A stretch of DNA of 64,000 nucleotides. Origin: Chaetoderma sp. LZ-2023a. Its lineage: Eukaryota; Mollusca; Caudofoveata; Chaetodermatida; Chaetodermatidae. Numbering within the stretch: the stretch's first letter is position 1; each line of letters opens with the position of its first letter. Positions 11,554 through 23,500 of the stretch are shown one piece after another. Location: NCBI GenBank assembly GCA_034401795.1, contig CM067373.1, forward strand, positions 44,256,914 through 44,320,913. Direction: 5' to 3'. Under the pieces are notes generated by a model. It was not told the origin of the DNA, did not search any database, and worked only from the letters and a program-made list of their open reading frames with translations. The position numbers and the translations under genes are program-made.

Positions 11554-14500
11554 CTGTAACATACAGAATGAAGCCGGTATGATGAGAGCAAGATCAAGAT
11601 GTATAACAAATATACATTTTATTGAATCACTAAACACATTGAAATAATGTAAGTAATGCAAGTAAATTCATCAATGTCTGTGGGTATACATTATATAGCC
11701 AATGTAACCATTCTTAATCAAGCGCCACCGGTTAGCTGCTTGTACAGTACATATCGGAAACAAGAGGCCAAAGGAGCCTGTATCGCTCACCTGGACCATA
11801 GGCATTTCAACTAGAATGGTCATTTTCAATAAGTAGAACTCTAATGAGTTGAGCAGACTTGTAACCAGAAAACAGAGGCCCTGTTTCTTTATGTATCAAC
11901 TTCTCTTGAACAAACTTTAATGGCCCTTAGTCGTCAATATCATATCTCTCAAATTTCAGCCAAATCCGTTCAGTGGCTCTGGAGACGAAGTTGCTTTCAT
12001 GAAAACCAGGCCATCCAAGATGGTCACCCAACCATTTGGCAAATCAAGTTTCCTTGAACAAACTTGTTTCAGCTTGTGCCCTAAATGATATTTTATGAGT
12101 CTTGTATCAATCGCTCAAACAGTTTCGAATTAAGATTTTTAAAGACATTTCTAAAAATCGACCAAAAGCCATAATGACAACCGGCCAAATTGGCCGATCG
12201 TCTTCATTTGAACAAACTTAAATCTCCATGCCCTAAGGATATTTCCTACCATATATAATTGAAATTGGCCCAGTAGTTCTCGAGAAGACAAGACATTTTA
12301 AATTTCCCATTGCTTTAGTATGGGAGCTTTTTGCGGGAAAATTATCCAAGATGGACGGCAACCCGTTTATCCAACAGTTTCGAAAATTGCAAACTTGAGA
12401 TCAGAATACCCAAAAATATATAAAACCAATTTCGGCCTCAAAATCCATCAAACAAAAAATCCAATATGGCTGCCAAACACGCTACATTTTGATTGGCCCA
12501 TGGCCGCCATGTTTTTTTTACAGATCAACTTCCCTTGAGCAAACTTTATTGGCCCTTAGGCCCTAATCATATCTTCCAAATTTCGGCCTGATCACGTCAG
12601 CGGTTCTGGAGAAGTAGTTTTCAGGAAAACTAGGTCATCCAAGACGGCCGCTGAACAATTTGGTCAATCAAGTCCTCTTGAACAAACTTGGCTTACATCT
12701 TTCCCTAGATTAGGTTTCATGAGTTTTGAATCGATTCCCCAAGCGGTTTCGGAGAAGATTTTTAAAGATGTTTCCTAAAATCGGCCGAAATGCAAGATGG
12801 GTAACGGCCAAATTGGCCGATCGGCTTCATTTGAACAAACTTGGATCCCTATGCCCTAAGGATGCTTCCAGCCAAATATAAGTGAAATCGGCCTAGCAGT
12901 TCTCGAGAAGACATTTTAACTTTCCCATTGCTCTAGAAGGGGTTCTGGAGTTTTCTGAAAAAAATTGGTCATTCAAGATGGCCGCCGAACTGTTTGGTCA
13001 ATCAAGTTCTCTTGAACAAATTTGGTTCAGCTCTTGCCCTAATTGATTTCATGAGTTATGAATCGATCCCTCAAACGGTTTCAGAGATTTTTAAAGACGT
13101 TTCCTAAAATCGGCAGAAATCCAAGATATCAAATTGGCCGATCGGCTTCATTTGACTAAACTTGAATCCCCTATGCCCTATGGCATAAGCTCACACTTGG
13201 CCTTTCAGGCCAGGTGAGCTAATAAAATGTACTGTTGAATATTTTGAGCATAATTGTACTGGAAGACCTTCCAATCCAATTGTGTTCAAAATATTCAAAA
13301 GAACATTTCTAACATTGTGTTCAAAACTGTATTAACTAATATGTTTCTGGCTTGATTTTGGAAACATGTTAACTTATTTATGAGCTGTATTATAAGAGAA
13401 TTTCATCATTCTGGCTGCATAGATTAGATCTTCAGATGTGAGGACGTGGCTACATGTTAACATGACCATTAGGTACTTACCTTCGTCCTGGACAGCTCAA
13501 ACTTCAGGTGTGAAGATGTGGCTACATTATAACATGACCATTAGGCACTTACCCTCGTCCTGGACAGCTCAAACTTCAGGTGTGAAGATGTGGCTACATT
13601 ATAACATGACCATTAGGCACTTACCCTCGTCCTGGACAGCTCAAACTTCAGGTGTGAAGATGTGGCTACATTATAACATGACCATTAGGTACTTACCCTC
13701 GTCCTGGACAGCTCAAACTTCAGGTGTGAAGATGTGGCTACATTATAACATGACCATTAGGCACTTACCCTCGTCCTGGACAGCTCAAACTTCAGGTGTG
13801 AAGATGTGGCTACATTATAACATGACCATTAGGCACTTACCCTCGTCCTGGACAGCTCAAACTTCAGGTGTGAAGATGTGGCTACATTATAACATGACCA
13901 TTAGGCACTTACCCTCGTCCTGGACAGCTCAAACTGGAACATCTCTTTGATAGTCGGCTCACAAATGACTGCTGGAAACAGCAATGTCCCTGGCTCCACC
14001 TGAGAAATGGCGGGGAAGAATGCCGTTAAAAAATTAAGCTCAATATAATATACTCTTACATTAAAACCCCTTAATGGATACGCCGGTCAAAACTGGCCTC
14101 TGCATAGACTTGAGAAATGTCCATTTATAGATCAATTGAAGCCTATTTTTAGTTGGGACTTGCAGTAAGGTCACTTAATATAACACACAAGCTATGGTAG
14201 CTAAATGATGGCAGTCCATTAATTCCCTTGCCTTAAAAGAACCACCATCTTGTAGCGCCAGAAGAGGTGTCCATTATAGACATGTTTAAATGCACTTAGA
14301 TAAGTTATCGATGGATTGGTGCACTGTTTCATCACTAGATAAAGCTTTCTCTGACTATAACTAACTGCTAGGCCTGAGGTTTGTGAGGATTTTCATGAAC
14401 CGAACAGGTTCACGATACCGATGTCCAAACTACGAACTGGTTCACGAGCCTTTTTAATACGCTATTATATGCGAGAAATTACTCCTAACAGAAAATAACA

Positions 14501-17500
14501 TTTAAAGGCAGGTGGCTTTACTGGCTAAATGGTAGAAAAACACAAATGACCAGTTCTGACAACCAATGTTAGAAAATAATATAAGATTCATAGCCAGCTA
14601 TGTTCCATTCATGGTCATATTCAATAATAACACTTAGAGGACATTCAGAGATTGCTTGTCTATTAGCCCTTTCACCGATAAATCCCTGAAAAAGTCAATT
14701 CTTTATGATATAAAACTTACTCTATTGAATATTTTGAAATTAATTTGACTGGAAGCTGTTGCTGCTAAAGGCAGCAACAGCCTCTAGTCAAATAAATTCC
14801 AAAATATTCAACAGTTTTCCTGTATGGTTTTGCTAAAATTAGATATGGGAATTCATTGGTGAAAGGGTTAGTTTATGTATGGGTAATGAATCTCATGAAC
14901 CACATGAATCCAGTGCAAGCGAACCAAACCATGGTTCGTCTTCGCTTGGTTTGTGATTTTCCGAACCAACGAATGTTCGCTACAGCCTTACTAACTGCTA
15001 ACCTTTTCACTGCCATAAACCTTATACAACTCCTCCTTTATGCCATATGAAATACTCTGTTGAATATTATGAAGCTTATTTGTCATAAAAGCATCGAAGC
15101 TTCCAGTAAAATTATTTACAAAATATTAAACAGCTTTGTGTTGGATCCCTGTATTGTGAATGCTGACAATAGTATGAGACCGATTTGTGAAAATTATCTG
15201 GTTCTAGCTAATCATCAAGGCATTCTCACCTGTCAGAAAAGCATCGAAGCTTCCAGTAAAATTATTTACAAAATATTAACCCTGTGGCAGCGACGGGACG
15301 TATTATCGGCTTGAAATAATTATGTTCCTAGTCCGACGGGACGTATTATCTACAAGAGACAATTAGACGCCGGAGTGACGGGACGTATTATCAGCTCAAG
15401 CTACCACCAGTTTTCGATCGCTAAATACGCAAGCATTACTGGCGTTTTATCCAATCAAACTTAGCGCTACATTACGTCAGAAGGCTGAATTTTCTAAATC
15501 CACTGTCAATTGGTCATTTCAGTTTGTTTACAAATTTATGCGGGAAAATATAAATAGATCTTTGCGAATGAAATAGTTTGCGTAAACATGTCGAAGATGA
15601 CGAAGCAATTCCTTTATTTAAGCGAGTACCCGATTATCCGGATAGATGGAATCGGGTATTATTATTATTATTATTATTATCATTATTATTATAGAGCTGC
15701 TCAAAGATTGGGCAAGCTGGAAAATCTTTCTAAACGGCATCCTATACTAGCAGTGTCATATATAATCCGGAAATGCAAACGCAACCCGCTCTCAGTAGTT
15801 AAGATCACGAATTTCGTTTGTTATCTTTGTCATGTGATATGATGCTACAGCTTATGACAGTTAGTTTAATTTTAATGAAACTTTAGTTTCCACGCTTTTA
15901 AATTATTTTATAATGACAATTTGCCATTACTGAATGACTGAAAGCCTCTCACAATTATTGAACATCCATCATGGTGAAATTAATTTAAATAAATGGTCGA
16001 GTGGGGTTTGGTATTGAGAGACACTTGCCAATAATTTGAAAAAACATCACATATCCCCATACTATAATATATATATATATATTATAGTAGGGCGACATGT
16101 GGTAGTGGTATGCATGGACGAAAATTCAAAGGCCTGTGGTCTGGAACCTTGAAGGACATATTAGCATAGACAATACAATTGTTTTAAAGATATTGACCAC
16201 TGTGGAGATATGGTTCACATGGGGACAGAACAAGGGGGGGGGGGGAATTGGGAGATGCCCCTGCCCCCTTTTTTCCTCTCCCACAGTTTAGACCCCCACC
16301 CCACCCTGGTCAAAACACATTCCGACACCTCAGTTATTGCGCTTAATTGCCTTGTCCATTTTTGTCAATCTTACTGGGGTTTGCTGCTGTTCATGTTGCA
16401 ATGTTATTAATGTATCTATCCTTTTATTTTTCAGCTTGAAACACCATTTGAGAGAAAAATGAAAGCAAATTTAAACTTGATGATTTTTATAAACCCTGTA
16501 ACACTTAAATTTGCTTTAAAAACTTACATCTCATAGTAAATATCCATTTCCAGACAAAGAGAATCTGTTTGAAAGTTTACCACTCGGTTATTGCGCCAGA
16601 CATTCCAGTCATACTTTTTCAAAAATTTCCTCATGATCTGCAAATGGCCATTTTGCAAGGTCACTGCTGTAGCCGTTTTTGGCTGGCTTGCGTGTTATAG
16701 GGTTAATAATATTTAAATACTGTATTGCGTAAACTACTACCTATTGTATATGGTGCCTCCGAGTCCATAATCATATCAGTAATTTACATTAATAATTCTA
16801 TCAAAAGCTTTTGGAGATGGATGGATAGACAGATGAATGGAGGCAATTGCAATATCCCAGCAGTCTTATTCTACACAGATCAACAAATTTTTCTCTTTAT
16901 AAAATCCATGTCAGTAAACCCATCAGCCTACTTAGCAGGATAAAGTGCCTGATTTTCTTAAGCCATTGTCCGCACACCTGAAAAAATAGGAACAATAAGT
17001 TAGAAATAGGCAAATTCTAAGAGTTATATTAAGACTTTAACAATCAATTTTTTTCATGAATTTCTCAAAGACAGTGCCCATATGCAGACCAAGAGCCAGT
17101 CATTCCAGTGATACATTTTCAAAAATTTACATTTTCTTAGACAACTGCAGCAGTTCTGTCTCAAATGTTAGATGGTTAACAATATACATGTACGGCGCAG
17201 GGTCATAAGGATATACTGGTAAGCACTATGACCCGACAACAGCTGTTATGGTCATACACCGGCTTCAGATTTTAGCCAGAAATTAAATGAATAATATAAA
17301 AAATGGTGGGCATATATAGTCCAACAAGGGAGTATGACTACTAATTACTGGATTAACCTTTTCAATTGACATGAGCGAATAATAAATTTGTTACGAATGT
17401 TTCAAAATTCTGTTGAATATTTTGAAACTAATTTGACTGGAAGCTGGCTATGGCAGCAACAGCTTCACTTTGGATTCAAAATATTCTACATCTTACCGGT

Positions 17501-20500
17501 ATGACTGTAAACGTGAAATTTTGGAATTTCAGGTTCAAATGTGATAATTGTTTTTGCTTTTGGGCACACTTCCATGATAGTGCAAGTTTGTTCCATGGCC
17601 CCAGTTCTTTATATCTTTGATCAGAGGATACTGGCCACACAGTAAATGGTGATAGAATGTTTGTAACCAGGGCAACAGTGAAATATTTGTTTTCTAAGGA
17701 ATAATTAATAAGTTCCAATCATCAATTATTAGTAAATGTGCTGTTACTTCCAAGTTTTCAGTTACTCAATGACTAATTTAACCAAGAAAGTTATAGATTG
17801 TGGTAAGAGAGCAGCAGAACCAATAATATATAAATCCATTTCGTTTACCTCTGGTCGCGAAATAACAATAATAGATAAATAATCCGATAATCTCAATCAT
17901 CGATGCGTGTCTTTGTTTACAATTTCTGAGAAAACCCCCTCTTCAAATTACCGGCAGTAATACGGCCGAGTTGACATGCGAAAGCTGTCAAATATATCGG
18001 CATCACTTCCCGGTTGGCAATATCGTTAATCTAGTCATCTGTCTACTTTTTAGTTTGTGGTGTACAAGAAATATGCATAGATTGACATATTTGAACACGC
18101 AAATGTTACTATTTTACAAAACATCTGATCGTGTCGTCATCTTTCCTGAAAAATTAATATTCATGAATTCCCGGCCAATCAGACGCGTTAATATTCTAGC
18201 ACGTGATACAGTGTTGAAATTAATATTCATGAATTCCCGGCCAATCAGACGCGTTAATCTTCTAGCACATGATACGGTGTTGCCCAATAACGAACGGGTA
18301 ATGAGCTTGGTACTCATATATTAGATACGGGTACAATTCTACAAATTCCTCTCGTTCTCTGACGATCTTTTACGATAAACGATTCTTATTGGAGACGCCG
18401 CTACAAAAAAATGTCTGATGCTATAGAATCATAGTGTAAAACATTTGCGTTCGCTTTTTAAATGGCTGATTGCAACCAGCAATGCCACATAGCATAAAAT
18501 TTGCCATTTATTCGCTGTCAACGCTGAGAAACCCTGGTATGTGTTCGGTTATGTGTAAAGGAATTATTCAATATTGAATAAGGCCTTCCCCCAAAATCTG
18601 AAACAGAATTTCGAGAATTGTTATGGTAACATGGCATAATATAAATGTAATTTTCACATCTTATCGGATGAAAATCTGGACGAAACGCTGGTATCTGTTA
18701 GTTTTAATACCATTTTTCTTAAATTTATCAATGGCATTCGTGAAATATAAAAAAAAATCCGATAAATTTTGCAAAAAGAGACCAATGTATTTATTCTACA
18801 AGGGGTGTCCATTCTTGGAAGCACGTTGGCCAACTAAAATATATTTTATTCATACAAATTTTATATGTACTAAAAGGAATTTTTTTGCCCTTTCTCATGA
18901 TATATAGTTTTATATGTAGTGGTCTGTTACTTTGCCAAAGATAATTAGTATAGTCGGCATGGTAGCACTACGCCGCTATCACGCCGCTACAGCTTATAGG
19001 CTAGGGTTCTAAGCAAGTTTCTAGCTTTTGGCTGTAGGCTTTGCAGCACTTTTTTGTAAATTCTTGGTAGGGCCCAGAGGGTTAAACAGCTTTGTGTTGG
19101 ATCCCTGTATTGGGAATGCTGACAATAGTATAATGAGCATGATTTGTGAAGATTATTTGGTTCTAGCTAATAATCAAGGCATTCTCACCTGGAATTTATT
19201 TGCAACCTCCTTGCCATTGACAGAGAAGCTGAGAGTTCCACTAGCGGTATCAATGGTACAGCCGATCTGAAGACCAATTGATGCTCGTTTATTGGACATA
19301 TCTGAGGAGCCACCATATCTCTGCAGCAGGTCACCAGCTGACACCATATAACAGTCCTTACGGCAGACACTGACAACAACAAAGAAAGGCGAATTTGTGC
19401 AATGTAAGTGACAACAATAAGCATACGCCATAACAAATATTACTTAGAAATATTAATTAAAGAAGAATACTGGTTATATGCATGCTGGCCAAATAATTAA
19501 CCCTTTAATAGTCAAGCTGGGCAAAACTGGCCTCTGTAGTGGTCTTAAGGAATGCCCGTTTGCAGCCCACGAGAAGACGATTTTTGAAAATTTACCACTG
19601 GAATGCCTGGCTCTATAACCGAGCCAGTCATTGGTAAATTTTCTAAAATAACCCTCTCTTGGCCTGCAAATGGACATTCAATATGCTAATATAATGATCT
19701 CCTTGATCAAACTTGACCATTATAGGGTTAAATGAATTTTACCATACATGTAACACTGAAGACCATGGTCAGATATTATTGTAGTGCAATCCCAAGTCAG
19801 GATCTGGGATGAGGTAATGACACAAGTCATTCAAAAGTTGGCAGGGGGAGGCAGAACCCTCGGCGAATAAAGTGATTTTTCCTTAAGACAATGCCACCAG
19901 CTCACTCAGTTATAGAACCATAATTATTGACATTAAGTAGATGCTCTATGGAAATGAATATGTAGTGTCCCGGGGACAGAATATTTCATATTCCCCTCTC
20001 CACACATGCCTGCCCGCCCGCACACACGCATACCCCACCCTGTCTAATATCAGGACAATGAGTGAATGATATGTTGAAAGATAACATTGCTCAGATAGGG
20101 ATATGTAAAAAAATGGAGGGGTCCAATCTGTCACTTGCTATCTGACGTCACAATCAAAATATGTCACTTGCTATCTGACATCACAATCAAAATATGTCAC
20201 TTGCTATCTGACATCACAATCAAAATATGCCACTGGTTAGCTGATGTCACAATCAAAACATGTCACTTGTAAGCTGATGTCACAATCAGAATGTGTTACT
20301 TGTTAGCTGACGTCACAATCAAAATATGTCACTTGTTAGCCGATGTTACAATCAAAACATGTCACTTGTAAGCTGACTTGACAATCAAAATATGTCACTT
20401 GCTAGCCGACGTTACAATCAAAATATGTTACTTGCTAGCTGACATCACAATCAAAATATGTCACTTGTTAGCCGATGTCACAATGAAAACATGTCACTTG

Positions 20501-23500
20501 TAAGCTGACATCACAATCAAAATATGTCACTTGCTAGCTGATGTCACAATCAAAATATGTCACTTTCTAGCTGATGTCACAATCAAAATATGTCACTTGC
20601 TAGCTGATGTCACAATCAAAATATGTCACTTGCTATCTGATGTCACAATCAAAACATGTCACTTCTTAGCTGGTGTCACAATCAAAACATGTCACTTGTT
20701 AGCTGATGTCACAATCAAATCATGTCACTTGTAAGCTGACATCACAATCAAAACATGCCACTTGTTAGCTGACATCACAATCAAATCATGTCACTTGTTA
20801 GCTGATGTCACAATCAAAACATGTCACTTGTTAGCCGACGTCACAATCAAAATATGTCACTTGTTAGCTGACATCACAATCAAAATATCTCACTTGCTAT
20901 GGGTCCGGAAAATATTCGAAAAGTCCAAGTGGGGCGCCAAAAAATTTGCTTTGGTTGACTTCAGTCTAGTTTCTGAATTATTCTGACTTCTGAGTATCTC
21001 TAGAATCTAGTCTATAATTTACAGTGTACATATTGACTCTTTCAACAACAAGTCTCTGAAAGAGTAAACTCTGCAATGACTCATCTATCAAATATTTTGC
21101 AAGTAATATGACTGGAAAGCATTGCTGCCTTCGCCAGATATGACATCCAGTCAGATTAACTTCAAAATATTCAATAGAAATAGCATATGCTATAGTACTA
21201 TACAATGGAAAGAATCTCTTCAGTGATTTGTCGTTAGGAGCATTAAAAAATACTAATTCTCCAAAGTTAATGCAGCATTGCTGTTTCTGAGTAATCATGA
21301 TGTAGTTTCTTGACACATTACCGTTAACATGTTAAAAAATAATACTCAAGACATTTTCTTTGTCATTTTTATTAGCATATTATTTAAGGGCAACCTTGAT
21401 CTGTGGCGACCAACCTCAAAATGGGTGAAATGGCGTCACAGGTTGCCCTGGGGGGAACCTGATTTTTTTTTTTTTCTACCTCTTGTCTAATTGATTTCAA
21501 AATTCCCAACAGCTTACCCTCTAGTTACCTTGCCCGTAGTGTCCTTCCGCCAAATTAGGTTGAAATCCACGAAGCAGGTTACTGAGTAGTGTTTTGACAA
21601 TTTCTGGTAAATTTTTCACAAAATCTCAGATTTTCACCTAAAGAATTGATCAATCACAATATTGAATAGAAGTTCTAGAGCTTACCACCATAGAAACTGT
21701 CTAACCAAGTTTGGTTGAATTATGTCAAGCAACTAAGGATGAGTCGCAGCATTTTCACAATTTCCGATAAATTTTTCATAAAATCTAAGATTTTCACCCA
21801 AACAAGAATTCTGTGGAAATAATCTCGCCTGTCTCCTGTTTATCACAGTGACCTTGACCATTGACCTTGTGACCTCAATGTTAGCATGCTGCTTCCTAAC
21901 ATTATAGGTAACCATGTATTGGAAGTGTAGTTCCAATAGTATTAACCAATCCTGAAATGTAAATGATTTGCTAAACGGAAAAACTTAAAATTCAGAAAGT
22001 AGAGGTAAATAGCAAGATCGGACTGACCTTGACCTTTGACCTAGTGACCTCATCATGATGTCTCCTTGTGTACATGCAACCATGTGTCCCGGTTACGTTC
22101 TAATAGGATTAAACAATCATAAAACATAGGCAAATATGCTAAACTTAATGTTGGAAATAGACATGACAGAGGTCAAATACCAAGGCTACAATGACCTATA
22201 GCTTTGACCTAGTGATGTCACCATCAGCACACATCTTCCTTATGGCATAGGGAACCATGTGTCTAGGATTGGTTCCAGTAGAATTAAGCAATCCTAAAAT
22301 ATAGGCAAAGATGATCCGCTAAACGCAAAAACTTAACATTGACGCTTTTGCTTAGCAGACGAGACAAAAACTAACCAACCAAAATTCTGAATAGAACTTC
22401 TGGAGGGTACCAGGATAGGATCCTTCCAGCCAAATTTGGTTGAAATCTGTCAACTCGTTAAGGAGAAAAAACAATTTGATGGTCGGATGATGGATGGGCG
22501 GATGACAGCTGGATGGATGATGACGGCCAGCCACCATGGCATAGGCTCATTAGCCCCACTGAGCTAATTATAAATGTACACCTAAATATTTTGAAATTAA
22601 TTTGACTTGGATCTCCATAAGCAGCAGCAGCAGCTTGCAGTTTAATTAATTTAAAAAAAAGCCAACAGCTGTAGTTACCTTGAAATTGGAATTCTGGGAA
22701 TTCACGGTTCAAAGTGTTAAAATTGATTCAAATGTGTGTTCAAAGTGGGCAGAGCTAAGCCAACAGGCAGGGCATGGCTAGAAATGTGTCCTTCTATTGA
22801 CAGCCAGATCCACATTATGCTAAAGTGTAAGCAAACTCTCTCATACAATGCCTAGGTCTAAAAGCAGCTTCACTGTAATAGTAACATGTCCAGGTAAAGA
22901 ACAGATATGACAAATACACTATAATATATAAAAAATTCTGCTTCAACATTTTGAAATTAATTTGACTGGACACTATTGCTGGCGAAAGCACCAACATCTT
23001 TCAGTCAAGTTAGTTACAAAATATTAAACAGATTAACAGTATGGTTGGTTTCAAATTGTGATAATGTGATTTCAAATATGAAATGCTTCAACAGGTGTCC
23101 AAGTCTGATCAGAAAATACACGGATAACACAACAGGACTCACCTTTGCTTAATCGTGTAATCCATATCCAAACTCGACACTATCACATGTCGAACTTTGC
23201 GAAGATCAAATGTCTGAGTGAGCATATGAAAGCTCGGTGTAACCCAACCGACAAACACCTGATTAGGATCTTGTCCAGGAAATACCCTCACAGAATAATA
23301 ATATTCATGGATTTCCTGAACCTGTAAATTCAATGCATGAATCTCTTCGTCTGTCTGGATTAAGTCATCCAATGAACTCATTTCTCGCTTTTTATTCGCA
23401 AAGTTTTTACGTCCAACGGCATCTTGGAATTCAAATGGAACAAAGCTTTGTGCTACATGAATGTCATCGTCACCAGCCACTGTATCGCTAGCTTCCGACT

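Larger units (their letters stand above)
15280..19081. mobile_element. piggyBac-like DNA transposon, 3.8 kb
   Basis: Flanked on both sides by TTAA (15276-15279 and 19082-19085), the piggyBac target duplication. The ends are inverted: CCCTGTGG on the left and CCAGAGGG on the right, an 8-bp match with one difference. The duplicated host sequence on either side confirms the empty site. Near the left end are three copies of GACGGGACGTATTATC (15291-15400), a CCAATCAAAC motif, a TATAAATAG motif at about 15549 and an ATG at 15588, which look like a promoter and start. No transposase core is recognisable, and later MITEs (about 16491-16706, 17034-17180, 17407-17488) sit inside. It is probably non-autonomous or dead. 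Confidence 0.8.

Noticed and set aside
10743-11647. Frames rich in MGACSLHGCMF-like repeats
   Set aside because: Translation of the 19-bp minisatellite; the only real coding sequence there is RyR E17 on the minus strand.
13438-13950. A 170-codon repetitive frame on the plus strand (repeated PSSWTAQT)
   Set aside because: It is the antisense of the 72-bp array that copies the E16 end. The real coding strand is minus.
15588-15842. Frame with a poly-tyrosine tract as a possible gene
   Set aside because: The tyrosines are a (TTA)n microsatellite. The first roughly 20 codons may be a transposase remnant, but nothing confirms it.
17476-17718. Minus-strand frame between E15 and E16 as an extra RyR exon
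   Set aside because: No similarity to RyR, and E15 and E16 join directly in phase 0 with continuous domain sequence.
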